Assembly: GCF_025024155.1 (NCBI RefSeq)
Contig: NW_026251709.1
Location: forward strand, 992,001-1,056,000
Direction of reading: 5' to 3'
Length of the DNA stretch: 64,000 nucleotides
Source: Gamsiella multidivaricata
Taxonomy: Eukaryota; Mortierellomycota; Mortierellomycetes; Mortierellales; Mortierellaceae
The notes under the pieces were generated by a model. It worked only from the letters and a program-made list of their open reading frames with translations, had not been told where the DNA came from and made no database searches. Every line of letters begins with the position of its first letter. The first letter of the stretch is position 1. Made by a program: the position numbers and the translations under genes. This document shows positions 27,164 through 38,513 of this stretch, piece after piece.

Positions 27164-30100
27164 TTATTCTTGCTGGGGTCGGCGAAGGGGCTCTGGGCAA
27201 GACAGGCTACTGATCCATTCGAGGCCAATATTAGCTAAATTCTGAGCCCCACGCAGTCCCTGTCTAGCCATCTCTGGCACCCATCCTCAAAACAGACGAA
27301 CGCCCGATTCGATGGCTTTGCCATTCTTCGGTCCTTGTTTTGTCGTACACAGCTTGGGCGTTTCGATGACGTGAGATACTCATCCGAACAAACGGCGGTG
27401 TACCCGAGGCTGTTTGCCTATGTAGTGCAATGACATGCGGAAACATGGCATCAGTATCGATACTAGACTGAAAACAAGCAAATCGCAACGAATATCTACA
27501 TACCTTGTGGAAATAATACCCCTTGAAGCTCTCGTGTAGCGATGCCAGCCTGGTATGAGTGTTGAACTTTCCTGGCTCGTATACAAACATTGCTGGTCTC
27601 GTTGGCCCAGTATGCATCCCGCCTTGTGAGTCTACAGTTCGCAATGCCCCATGCACGGCATGATCCTTCTCAGCCCGGTTCGCCTTTTTGAGCTCCCACA
27701 GCTTTTTTTTCATTGAACGGGATCCGTAAAAATCGCGAAGTGGTTGTAGGACATAGCTGAACTGTCGGAGGCCATGCCGGTGTTCTTCCATGCTTACGAA
27801 CGACGACGACGGTAGCGAGGCTTCTAATTCGGATATGCTAGGCGTCTCGCATGTGTGCCCGCTTAATCTTGTATCGTCTTTGATTGTGACAGTGGTCCGT
27901 TCGCGTTTTTTGGCCTCCAGCGCGGCTCTGAGTGACAAGTTGGGACTGTAGAGAGCGGAGTGTCTGATAGGCAGGTTCGTGACTTGGTTCGGTTTTCGGA
28001 GGTCCAGCGTACAAAATGATGCTGAAATTACTTCGCCGGGGTCCACTCCCACCCCCACAACATTCTGGAGGTCTTGATCGAAAGCCTTTGCGAGAGACCC
28101 TTTGTTAGGAAATCGCGATGTAATCTCCGGGATCCGCGCCTTAAATTTGGATGACTGCCAACATCGTCGTATGTCAAATGCCATTAGGTGGAGCTGGACT
28201 CCGTCTGTTCTCATCATATTGCTGATGGCATAGTGTTCCTTGACGCTGTCATTACTTGGGAGGTCGGGGGGCACGGGGGGCTCCGTGCCTTCGGCAGCTG
28301 CTTGCTTCCTAGCCTTGTGATTTGCAAAGACCCTCTTCATGTGCCCATCGAGTGCAGCTTGGCCGTATGTGTTTGGATGGTCCTTCAGCAATCGGCTCAT
28401 GGTCGTTGTTTTCTTGCCATATGAAGTCTGGTTCTTGAGGGGATCCGCCTTGATCTCGACCTTGTCTCCAATAAACAGTAGTCGGAAAAGCTCCCCATAT
28501 TTCTCTGCTGCAAGTTCGTGGGCCGTCTCGGAAGAGCAGACTTGAGATTCCATGATATGCCGCGTAGGGTGCGTCTTTGAATGTGGACTACCCCAAAGAA
28601 GTGAAAGAATGGCAGCCTCAGAGCACAAGATGAAAGAGTCTCCCAACTTCGACACTGGACAGAAAATAGGATGCAACTCCGACGGCACACGGAGAAAGTA
28701 CCTCCACCAAGTTTGGATGTGCCCCTTCTTAAATGACACCTTGTCTTTCTGTTTATCGCCGTCGGAGCTCTCGTCATCCTCAACTGGAGGTATATCATCC
28801 GTGAAGAAACGAGCACGCTTCAGCTAATAGAAACAAGAAATAAACGTAAGTTCACAGTGGAAAAGCAAATCGACGCGAGATATATCTTGTTCCGGACAGC
28901 GGAAATGTTACCTTGTTCACAATGAGCTTGGGCAGTCTCTGGAAATGCTCCCGAACCGCGGTCCGGACCTCCACCGCCAGTTCCGCCTGGATGACACTCA
29001 GGGGTATATCTTGGCAGTCCTTTGTCGATGCGCAATCTGCAAGAACGCTCAGGAAATCGTCATAAATCGAGCGCGCAGTTGTTTTCGCCTGAATTGCCGC
29101 CGGGTCTTTAGGTGGTCTTCCGCGGGGCGCTACTGGACCATTCAGAATCAAAGAGATCAGATTTCTGATGATAGTTTCTCCATGTTCCTTGTGCAGAATG
29201 AGATCAAGTGGGTCCGCGTTCTTGTCCTCCTTGTGCTGGACTTCCGGAGTACTCGCTTGATTGACATCAATGTCCATATTATGTTCTGGTGCCGGGCGCG
29301 CTTGATCTGAGTTAGATATGGTGGCAGTGCTGACCTCCTTGTAGAGAAAGAGTTCAAGCGCTTTAAACACGATGATACGAGTTTGGCTCATGATGCGGAC
29401 CGCCTCGCTGATGCGTTCCGCGACGATCTTGGTCTGGACTACGTTCAGCTTCGTCGCGCGATGCAGACATCCTGTGATCGACCCTGCAGTCATTGTGAGA
29501 GCCTTGAAAGCCTCCCCGAACAGGCGCTTAGTCAGGTTAGCTCCAGCTCGCCTCTCCGCTTTTTCACCATTCTCCCCGTCCTCCTTGGACATCGTCTTGG
29601 TTTCACTCGCAGCCTTAGGATTGTCATCCATGCTTCCGTCCTTCTTCTTCCGCGGGCGCGGTTCCTCGATGGACATCTTTTCCAATGCGATCTTGCCGAC
29701 CGGGCATGACTGGCTGACGTCCATGACAACGTGAGGGGAATAACGAGGGTTGGCATATCCGTTCCTGCTTTTGTACCTAAGGGACAATCCCAAAAATTAA
29801 AAAAAAAAAAAAAAAAAAAAAAATATCAATAAGATGATTGTATCAAAGCGACAAAGCTGTAAAAGGTCGTAATGAATTTGAACCCGCTAACAAAGTCATA
29901 CGACAATCATACCTGCTTCGTCTCCATTTCGCCTTCCGGACTTTCTTACGTCTTGCTTTGCCTTTGGGACGTCGCTTTCTCCGTTGCTGGGCGTTCCCTT
30001 TCTCGTGTCTGCGGCGACGGCGTCGGGCCTGAAGAATCGTCTGCAGGCTGTGTTGGACAAGGGAAGAAAACGCCAAGCCTGCAGAAGTATCGCTGGCGAG

Positions 30101-31630
30101 TGTGTCGGCTGGAGGATTTGTCCGCAAGGTTCGAGTCATATTTCTCCTTTGCAGCTTGCACTTCTCGAGCTTCTGGAGTATGCCCAGTATTCTCTCGTGG
30201 GTCGTGCACGATGGCGTAGCAGAGTCAAGATAGTCCTCACGTACTTGAACAAAAGCCAAAATGGCGTGGGTGTAGTCGTCCACACTCTTGTTTTGTCCTC
30301 CTCTCGCCCGTTGCAAATACTCTTGGATTAGCTCCTTGATAATCTCAGCCCCAGTCGTCTTGGATCCTGGCGCGTCCATTGTTGATCCATCGCCTGCTCT
30401 GGTCTCGGTCCTCATCTCTCGGATGATCTTGATATTTCTTTGGAAGCCGTGCCACGGGAGTGCCTTGGAGTAGTCGTTCCCAGTAATGATTGATGCCAGC
30501 AACAGCTCACGGTCGCATGCGAGGTCCAGAGACCCGAGCAGGTCAGCCTTCTTGTACGTGGTAAGCTCTCGGTACTTTCCGACGGGTATAGTGATTTCTC
30601 TAACACCTTGATATACCATCATATCATTGTCGGCGGTAATGATTGCGAGGTCGTCTTCGTTGTTATCAGCTTGATACAACTCGGCAATGTGCGTGTCTGC
30701 TTGGAAGGGACATTCGCAGGTGTGCCACTCCAAGGTCTCCAGCACATTTCTTATGTCTGCCAGCGCTGCCTTGGATGTCTTGTACGCGTTTCGACATTGC
30801 TTGTACAGGGGACCCAAAGAGCCGCTGTTTTTTCCTATGGCATTGTCAGCTCGCTCCTCCAGAGTCTTGATCCGGTTGCTGAGGGATATGGCCCGATTTT
30901 GTCGCTCCTGGGACTTTTGTATCGAGGCCTTTCCGTCAAAGTGTAGAACCGTGGTTGATTTGCTAAAGTGCTTTGACATGATTTTGTTGAGATCGTGCAC
31001 TATATGGCCGTAATTCTGTGACTAGAGATGAGGCAGGATCGAGGGATGAAACAACAGAACATGTGTCAGCACTTGGTTGCTATGCTGCGTAAGCTAATAC
31101 GAAACCATTGGCACATTTAATTACCTGCTCTGTTATTCCAGGTCGGTCTGGTGTCAATCGTTCGTTAGGGCCAATGAACAGTGCAGGATGTTGCGCCCCG
31201 GCAGCCTGCACCTCGCTCGCATAACTAGGGCATGCCTTTCCTCGCTTGAATGGAGCCTCGGAGGAACTCAGGGCGCGCTTCTTGATGTTGCTTCTCCTGC
31301 TAGTGCTGGCGTCTGCAACAGAAGGCGCGTCTTGCGCTGCTGAGGCTGTGGAGACTGCGGGGGCTGTGGGAACTGCGGGGGCTGTGGGCACTGCGAGAAA
31401 AGTTGCCGTTGCTGTTAGGATAGAAGCCGCTGATGCGCTGGTAGTTGTCGTAACCGTTGCCTCAGCTCTCGCTTCCTTGGCGACTCTGTTACACGTCGCT
31501 TTGAAGGTCCTTGTTTGCAAGAATCCAAGTACAGACTTAGGACACCGACATGAACTTTCTTGCTCTGCAGATCATAAGCTAGCGTTCCTTTGGTGTCTTT
31601 TATAGCTTTGGGTAGCCCAGTGACTCCCAT
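27164..31630 (-). pseudogene. FEN1-like / Fanzor-like (TnpB RuvC) fusion, copy A
   Basis: Exons: 31125-31630, 29913-31021, 28912-29776, 27504-28823, and 27417 down to a stop at 27237-27235 (or 27164 if a lost base in a G-run is allowed). Internal junctions are phase-consistent, so both domains belong to one transcript; about 1330 residues. FEN/XPG-like part: start MGVTGLPKAIKD, HFDGKASIQKSQER, ADTHIAELY, ITADNDMMVY, ITGNDYSKALPWHG. After a Lys/Arg-rich linker comes the Fanzor-like part: RuvC-I GVDPGEVISA near 28040, RuvC-II SDEYLTSSK near 27380, and a zinc-ribbon remnant ending LDRDCVG. Damage: frame change near 31530, frameshift near 27243, Gly where FEN1 has its first catalytic Asp (VHVGVLSLY), Gln at a catalytic Glu, and Arg at the first ribbon Cys. 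Probably inactive. Confidence 0.8.
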
Positions 31631-31654
31631 CTGGTACGATAAAGGCCAAGTCAA

Positions 31655-32486
31655 AGTAGACAGTTAATGAGGATCAAATTTGGTACATGTATCCATTTGC
31701 AGAAGCATTCAAGACTCACGTTGAGAATATGCGACAGTGCTTGAGAGCTGATAAGGGAGTAGATGAGGAAAGGAGTGGGGTCAAGGATGTGCGGAATGAT
31801 GTTTCTTTTAAGGCCCCGAAATCTACGTCCAAAATGTGTGTATGTTCATGCACTATGCTATAGAAATTGCAGTGTTCACGCTGATTATCGATTATTTCAT
31901 TCGCATCTAACAGTGATTGATCACTGTTCTCATAAACCACCTAGACTGAGGCGGCGAAAAACTGCTGTAGGATAATGTATTTCGCGTCAGGAGTGGGCCG
32001 ACGAGAAAATAATGGCGCCATAAGCTTCTATACTGTAATGAAGGCAATCATTAAAGACACCTTTCTCCTTATTCAGTCGAGGGGAATATGCTAAATCACA
32101 TGATTTAGCCCAAAAGTAAGGCTGCTCTCTTCAACTGCTTGCGAAAGGGGGGAGTGTGCAATCGATGGAACTACGGTACATGTAGTGTGCAGTAAGCATA
32201 CCAGTTGCTCAATTACAATTGCGCGCTTTCTTTCCCCACAAACAAGTCTCTCCCTTTCTTAATACGCCTTTTCCCTCCCTCTCTTTCCCTCTCTCTTTTC
32301 CTCTCTCTTTCCTTTTCTATTCACCCGCCTTCTCACAACTGCAGATTACAAATGGCCCATCATTCCAGATACATATGCGCCTGTGTATACTAAAAGAACG
32401 TACATAGTAATATATATGGCATGGCACTGACTCTGATGAACATACGACACACAATAAAATTATTTTACCAAACTGTGATCTATCCC
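31655..32486. other. spacer, nothing recognised
   Basis: Contains CT-rich stretches around 32255-32330 and no protein-like frame. It separates FEN-Fanzor copy A from the next gene on the same strand. Confidence 0.5.
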
Positions 32487-34273
32487 TTACTCTGTACTAT
32501 GCAGCTCGCGGAAGAGATCCACGTTTGATTCCACAAGGAACTTGGGAGACTTCTGGTCCCATGTGCGCATGCTTTCGACAATGAACCAGTCCTCTTTTCG
32601 GATGAAATTCCTCGCCACAAGATCTAGCTTGCACCCGATACGTCGCCTGGAAGAAGCATCATATTCAGTTTTTCTATTCTTATTCCTCCGGAGCGTAGAT
32701 TCGATACCAGCCTTTTCGCCATCGACCATTAGAATCCCATTCACATCGTCCAATAGCTCTTTTAGGAGTGGCCATGACGTTCATGCCCAATAAGCCTCCG
32801 AGAGATTGTCTGCAATAAACGGCGAGGGGTCCTTCTTGTAAATCCGAGCCCTGCAACGAAGAGATTCAGAGACAAGACACGATGTTATTCAGAAGCTCAA
32901 AAAAAAAGGAAGTAAGCAAGTATGTCATAATAAAGAGAACAACAAGCGACCTTGCCGCTGATGTAATAACAACAGTAGCGCCAGCTGTCGATAGCCTTAC
33001 CACTTCATGCATGTTGTCATCGCTAGCTCGCAAGTGAACCTGTCATGCTCAGGTAAAGGAATTTTGGAAACATGATCGCCTTCCAACATTGCTCGTCGCA
33101 CCTGCTTCAGATACTCAGTGGTAGTGACTGGCGGATGCGGTAGGGTGAACTTGTTATGAGCTTGCAGCTCACGCCATTCTTTATCTGTAAAGAGTGCTTT
33201 GGTCGACTTGCAGTCAAAGTCAATTGTACATGAGCGGAATCTAGATGAAATCGGTAATTTGTTAGTTTGACGTGCAATACAATGATCTGGTTCTGTAGCA
33301 TGCCAGTATGCTTCATTACTCACGCCACAGGTGCACTTTCCATTAAGCTGGCGTTAAACATCACATCTTCTACTGTACGCCCCGACTGCAGCTTCCAAAA
33401 GCGAGCACGATCAAGACTTTGGAAGCGCTATTTTGAATTGCCATTAGAATAGCGTAAGCAGACACAGTTACTTACATGACAACACGGAATAAAATTCTAA
33501 TCTCACCTGTTGGCGTCGACCAAGCTTTGCCTTGCTACAGGTCGCATGCTGTCCAAGCGGCCATGATGTTGATGGCGATGATAATGATGATGATGCCACC
33601 GGTGATAGTGCTGATGCTGACGCTACCTCCGCCTCATTCAGGCTATCATATAGCAACGCGTCCAGATCGTCATCATTTTTGTCCTTGTCTCCAATGTCTC
33701 GTACTAGCCAAAATTCTTCAGACCGATCATCACCATCATCGCTGTTGACATCCTTAGTTTCTTGGACTTTGCGGGCTCGCTTTGAGGACTTAGTTCGAGA
33801 AGTTGTTGCATCAGTTGTTGTTCCTGATCCCGTCAGATCTGATAGATGAGGGTTTAGCCCAGAGGCTATCACACCCAGCTTGACTTCAGTATGCTTGATG
33901 ACAGCCCCTGTTACAGTAGCAAATGTTCTGTCCACTGTGTCGACGGCATCATTGACATTTCGACGTGCAATGTCCTCAAAGCGCTTAGTTGTAGCCTGAC
34001 GAAAACTGACAAACCAACTATCAAATGATTTAAATTGAAAACAATTCGTTACTTCAGTATATCATAATGCAACCTGTACTCAACTTAGTACCTTGAATAC
34101 ACATAACGCACTTGAACAGCTGCAATCAAATCCATTGCCCATTTCGATAGCTTGTCTGATTTGTTTTCGAGCTTTATGTGATTTGCAGATTTCTTCAGCG
34201 CGTCAGCCAAAGCGCCTTTCTCGTTCATCTTGAATTGTACAGCGAATGCAACCCAAAGATCTGTCCAAGGCAT
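32487..34273 (-). pseudogene. unnamed multi-copy family gene with one nonsense codon
   Basis: Exons 34112-34273, 33507-33995, 33324-33427, 33001-33240 and 32487-32850 splice in phase to 453 codons including the final stop. A TGA at 32783-32781 lies in frame between YWA and TSWPLLKELL, so the product would be cut about 95 residues early. The N-terminal part is helical; the middle is Ser/Asp-rich (SDDGDDRSEEFW, DDDLDALLYD). The C-terminal part (RRRIGCKLDLV, DWFIVESMRTWD, KFLVES) resembles a large unnamed family that I know from Mucoromycota and Mortierella proteomes. Function unknown. An upstream Met may exist beyond 34273; Met 34273 follows a plausible acceptor, so the 5' end is uncertain. Confidence 0.55.
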
Positions 34274-34533
34274 ACGTCGCCTGTCCATGAGAAAATTGCG
34301 CTGGAGTTCGTGAGTTGAGGACTGACTTTATGCTTGACTATTTGAGTTGAAATCAATATCAGCAGAAAAAATAGCTTACTCAGAAGCGTGCAAGCAAACA
34401 AAAGGTTTAGCTTTGGACGTACTATTATGAATTTGACGTGGACAATACTATCCTCCAAGCGGAGCTTCGGACCACATGGGTGCAGAATTAACATGAGGAA
34501 AACAAGTGGGATCGAAATATTAGTGCTTATCAA

Positions 34534-34890
34534 ATGATGGACCTCATTGCCTTCTTGGAAGAAAGAAGAAATGGAAGAAAAGAAAATGAGGACAGAGCCC
34601 TTGCTACCATTGGATCACACCCAACCGTCGCTAGGCGCAAGGGGCGTCAAAGCAGCCTCTCTGTCAACGAACACTACGGTCGATGGTGCCAGGCACATGG
34701 CCACAATTCATCACCTGCATACTTGTTAACCAGTGGAATGCCACAGCAGAGATCTGAGCTGTACGAATTTATGCTTTTCCAACACGTGCTGGAGGCAAAA
34801 CAGGCGCGAGCTGCATGTAAAATGGTCTCAAACCTTTTGACCGCTTGTGAAAAACAGACATTCAGCAAGCGATATACAAGAAAGGAGTAG
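34534..34890 (+). CDS. uncharacterised ORF, possible remnant
   Basis: A 118-codon plus-strand frame with protein-like composition (NEHYGRWCQAHG, ELYEFMLFQHVLEAKQARAACK) and no low-complexity tract. No domain is recognised. It sits between an unnamed-family pseudogene and a hAT transposon, so it could be a fragment of an integrase-like or host gene. Low certainty that it is expressed. Confidence 0.25.
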   Translation: MMDLIAFLEERRNGRKENEDRALATIGSHPTVARRKGRQSSLSVNEHYGRWCQAHGHNSSPAYLLTSGMPQQRSELYEFMLFQHVLEAKQARAACKMVSNLLTACEKQTFSKRYTRKE

Positions 34891-34959
34891 GGCTATTGCT
34901 TGTTAACACTTCACCGACTCACCATTCCTCCCATGTTTCCATTGTCAACCATTGCACTG

Positions 34960-37900
34960 CAATTTAACAATCAGTTTATTGCTTGGGACCTTAGAACTTC
35001 CTCAAAGCTGTTAAAAAAAACAATATTGCGGAAGTTGTGATCAGAGAGGTTGATCTTACGTGCTGAAAGGACTAGCCCTAGCCCTGTCTTACTGAACAAT
35101 CGCTCTGATTCAGTAGATGTTGCCTGAGTGCACAGGTATGAACGCGCTATTGTTGTTAGTACTGAAGATTCGGAATAGCTTTCGCGTTCCTGCCAATAAG
35201 TCTGAGGAGTACCCATTCAGCGGCCTCCGGGTTCGCTTTAACCTGGGGACTATAGGCTTCCACCGCAAACGTTGCTTGCAGTTTTAAGAAAGCCATACTG
35301 AGTTTGTCTGGTTGACTGGCCCGCTGCCCTGATCCGCTCTGCTGTCTTGATTTTTCCTCCATCAATAAAACTTGAGCCTCTATCGCCAGGTTTTTTGCTT
35401 TGTCTCAGAGACAGTCATCACTGTTATCGTGAGGTCCAGCATGGCGACTGACGCACAAGCGGGGTTGAGAAATATCGCAAGAAGCATGACTTCTGGGATG
35501 TTTTTGAGGGGCGACGAGCCCTTGATCAATGCGTCCAGATTCCGACGCAATTCTTACGCCTGTTCCGTGATCAACGAGTCGGGCGCCGAGATCAGACTGT
35601 GAATCCCGGGATAGATTTGCGAAATTGTTGAGTTGTCGACTTGAGCTGTCCAATGTGTGAATGGCCACATGGTGTAAAGAGGGTGAGGATTTCTTGAAGA
35701 GCCGCGATCTACTCGCTGAGCATACTTGGGCCGAACTCCGCGGCTCTCGCTTTTTCATCCGTTGTTCCTGTTTTCATTTTGTTGAAAGCTGCAGTTACTC
35801 CGTCAATGATTTGGAGAACTTTTGTTGCCATGCTGTAGTGTGAATTCCATCGTGTTGCATTCACTGAAAGCAGTTTGTACTGTCATTCGTAGAGTCTGTC
35901 ATGTTCCTTGTTGAGGACATTCATCGCAACGCTGCTGCCTCTAAAAAATGTCGAGATCTCCTAACACTTGTCAATCACCGCTTTAGCTATCTAACTTTGA
36001 TTCAATGCCTTGTTGATGGATAGCTGTATCTTGTGGGACGAACAGGGGATCTAGCTAATGTCTGCGTGCTTCCGATAAAGTTCCATTATTTTTTTTTTAT
36101 GTTCGTTCCTTGATCCGTTGCTCCACAGACCAGTCTCTTTTCCAAATCCCACCTGTTGATAATAGTCTCTATAGTATGAAGTTCAAGAAGAGCAATAAAC
36201 GTTTAGTTCTCACATACACAATAGGCTAACGGAGCTGAAACAGTATTATACTTACCAAGCCTTCCCAGTAGGTTTTCTGCCGTTTGACTCGTTCCGCGCC
36301 ATTGATCGCTGAAGCCATCTCATATTGAGGCGCCAGAAAATTAAGCGCGACTCCGAAGAGCTTCCTTTGATCTATACTTGTCCAGCCGTCCGCGGTCGTA
36401 GCACCATGAACTACATGTTGATGAACGTAGTTTTTGATGTGAAGCCTCTGGACCCTAACTGCCGCATCTAGTTTTTGTTGCGAGGAATCGGTGCTTGGGA
36501 CCTGGTATAATGGGTTGAGTTGCCTATATATACTCCTAAAGATATCCGGGTCGATTAATCCGAAGATCGATTCCTAGATAGCGATGGGTTTTATGAGTAA
36601 GTTGTCGAAGTTGTCCTTTTCATTTGGAAGTGATTGCTTCATGTTCTTAAGAACAATTCGTCCCAAGCTGTTTCGAATCTCGAGTTCTTTGGTGTAAAGG
36701 GTATCTCGTCGTCTTCCTGCTCCTGTGGTAGTTCAATGCCCTGGGCCATACATTGATAGGTGCGGAATTCGTGGAAGGCGTCATCCAACGCGGAATGCTG
36801 GTTGGTGATGTGGTTTGTTCGTGCTTTGCCGCCCCCTGACTTGCATCGTTGTTCACAGATATCACCAGAGTCATTCACAACCTGGCATTGAAACTCCGTA
36901 TCTAGGTACGAGTTGTAGAAATGGCCCAGAGTGCTGCTCTTGCGCGAGGACTTCGGTCTTGGGACCTTCGCTAACAGTCTTTGCGACGGAGGTGCGTCGT
37001 CGCATTGTTCAGGCTTGGGTATGGTGCTAAGTTCGAGGGATTAATATAACCGATACCATCGGTCTGGTGCGCTATGACTGTCTCGTACGTCACGTCGACG
37101 CTGTTCAAAAGAATTTGCTGCAGGGAGAGCTGTATCTGGTGCGGGAAAGGGTGAAACATTGGCGAGGTCGCAAGAGGATGAAGGAGGCACACGCGAGCGG
37201 GAGGGTGAAGCAGGTGCTTGGTAGAGCATGCGTTGAGCGAAGGGGGAGTTGGGACGAGCGCTATGCACACGTCTATGCTGCGTAGTGTCGGATGAGGTCC
37301 TTGTGGAGGCAGAACTGGAGCAAGCTTGCAACTCCCGATAATGACTGAAGCTCACATGTAACTGCCCATGCCGAGGTGGCAGTGGAGTGGGCTGCAATAC
37401 GCGCTGTTTGATGAATGTGTTCTTGTTGAAGCGATTGTGGGGTTTGTGGTGTACCGGGTTGCGTGGAAGAGGAGAGTGAGCCGAATAGATGAGGAGATGA
37501 AATTGAACGGTGAAATCTTGCCGATTTGACATTTAAAGGCGGTTGTTGCTACACTGCAAGAGAAGGAGAAGGAGTTTTGGGGGGCCCTCTTTTGCCGCGG
37601 CAGGACGTAGCATAGATATTGGCCTCGCTCCTTGCAGACGCTTCCAGCGACTGCTGTGTTGTGATTTCCACGTCTTCTGGCGCGTCCTAGACTTCATATG
37701 ACCCACCACAAAGTTGGTCTTGTGCAAGGCTGTTGTAATCGGAGGATTATAAACCTTCTCCGCATGTACGCTGATAGCGTCGGGTCGAGAGAGTCTACAG
37801 AAGCAATGAAGCGCGCAAAAAACGTGTTAGCAATAAATTTGGGGCCAGCAGATTTCGGGCAGCATTTGGGGGATATCGAGTTACAGACTTACAGGTGATA

Positions 37901-38040
37901 GCCTTGCAGAAGGCCCACTGTAACTGTCCTTGCTGACCACTAGATGTTCGTCCTCGTCATGGTAATCATCGTCGACATCGTCAACATCGTCGTCAAAAGG
38001 GAAATCATTGTCATCTTCGTTCTGATTAGCCATTGTAAAA
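34960..38040 (-). mobile_element. degenerate hAT-family DNA transposon
   Basis: Minus-strand remains of a hAT transposase. The C-terminal dimerisation region at about 34980-35200 has the diagnostic ATSTESERLFSK block. A BED-like zinc finger lies at about 36800-36910 (CEQRCKSGGGKARTNH) with the start of the catalytic domain after it. An in-frame TAG at 36576-36574 and further frame breaks between 35.4 and 36.5 kb show decay. Upstream frames at 37.0-37.7 kb (Ser/Pro-rich) and an acidic Asp-rich start at 38036-37890 (MANQNEDDNDFPFDDD) may be its N-terminal exons; that part is inference. I could not locate terminal inverted repeats or a target duplication with confidence, so both boundaries are approximate. 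Confidence 0.65.
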
Positions 38041-38513
38041 TATGTCTGAAGTGGAGAATTGCGTGTGTTGTGTGAAAAAGGTGGCAAAAAGAGTTTTATT
38101 GAGAATGGACTAAAGACATGCTTCTACATTTCCCCCAGCACGTGCTGGAAAAACTTCTTTTTATCAGCTCATGACACCGCTTTTTGTTCCTCATTGAAAA
38201 TAAAATTAGCTTGAGCGTCAGCATCAACTTCAGACACCGGTCGATTTTTGTTCGATCAGTCTTGGTTCTTGGGGGGGATGTGATCACCACTTGAACCCAG
38301 TGATAAATGCCGTTGCTTAATGCCATCTTATACATCGCCATTTCGTGTCCTCTAAGGCTTTGAAGACCCTCACTCCCTCTTGCCTGATATTTCTTTGGCC
38401 GATCTTCATCTTTGTTGGGCTTGCGACTATTCTTTTCTCTGATCATTTCGTCTTTGGTGCCCTTAACGCGCTCGAGGGCCGCTAGTCTGTCCCAGCTGCT
38501 ACCGAATTAACCA

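Noticed and set aside
37041..37532. 163-codon minus ORF rich in Ser/Arg/His
   Set aside because: Overlaps a different phase that better fits hAT N-terminal sequence; not listed as a gene of its own.
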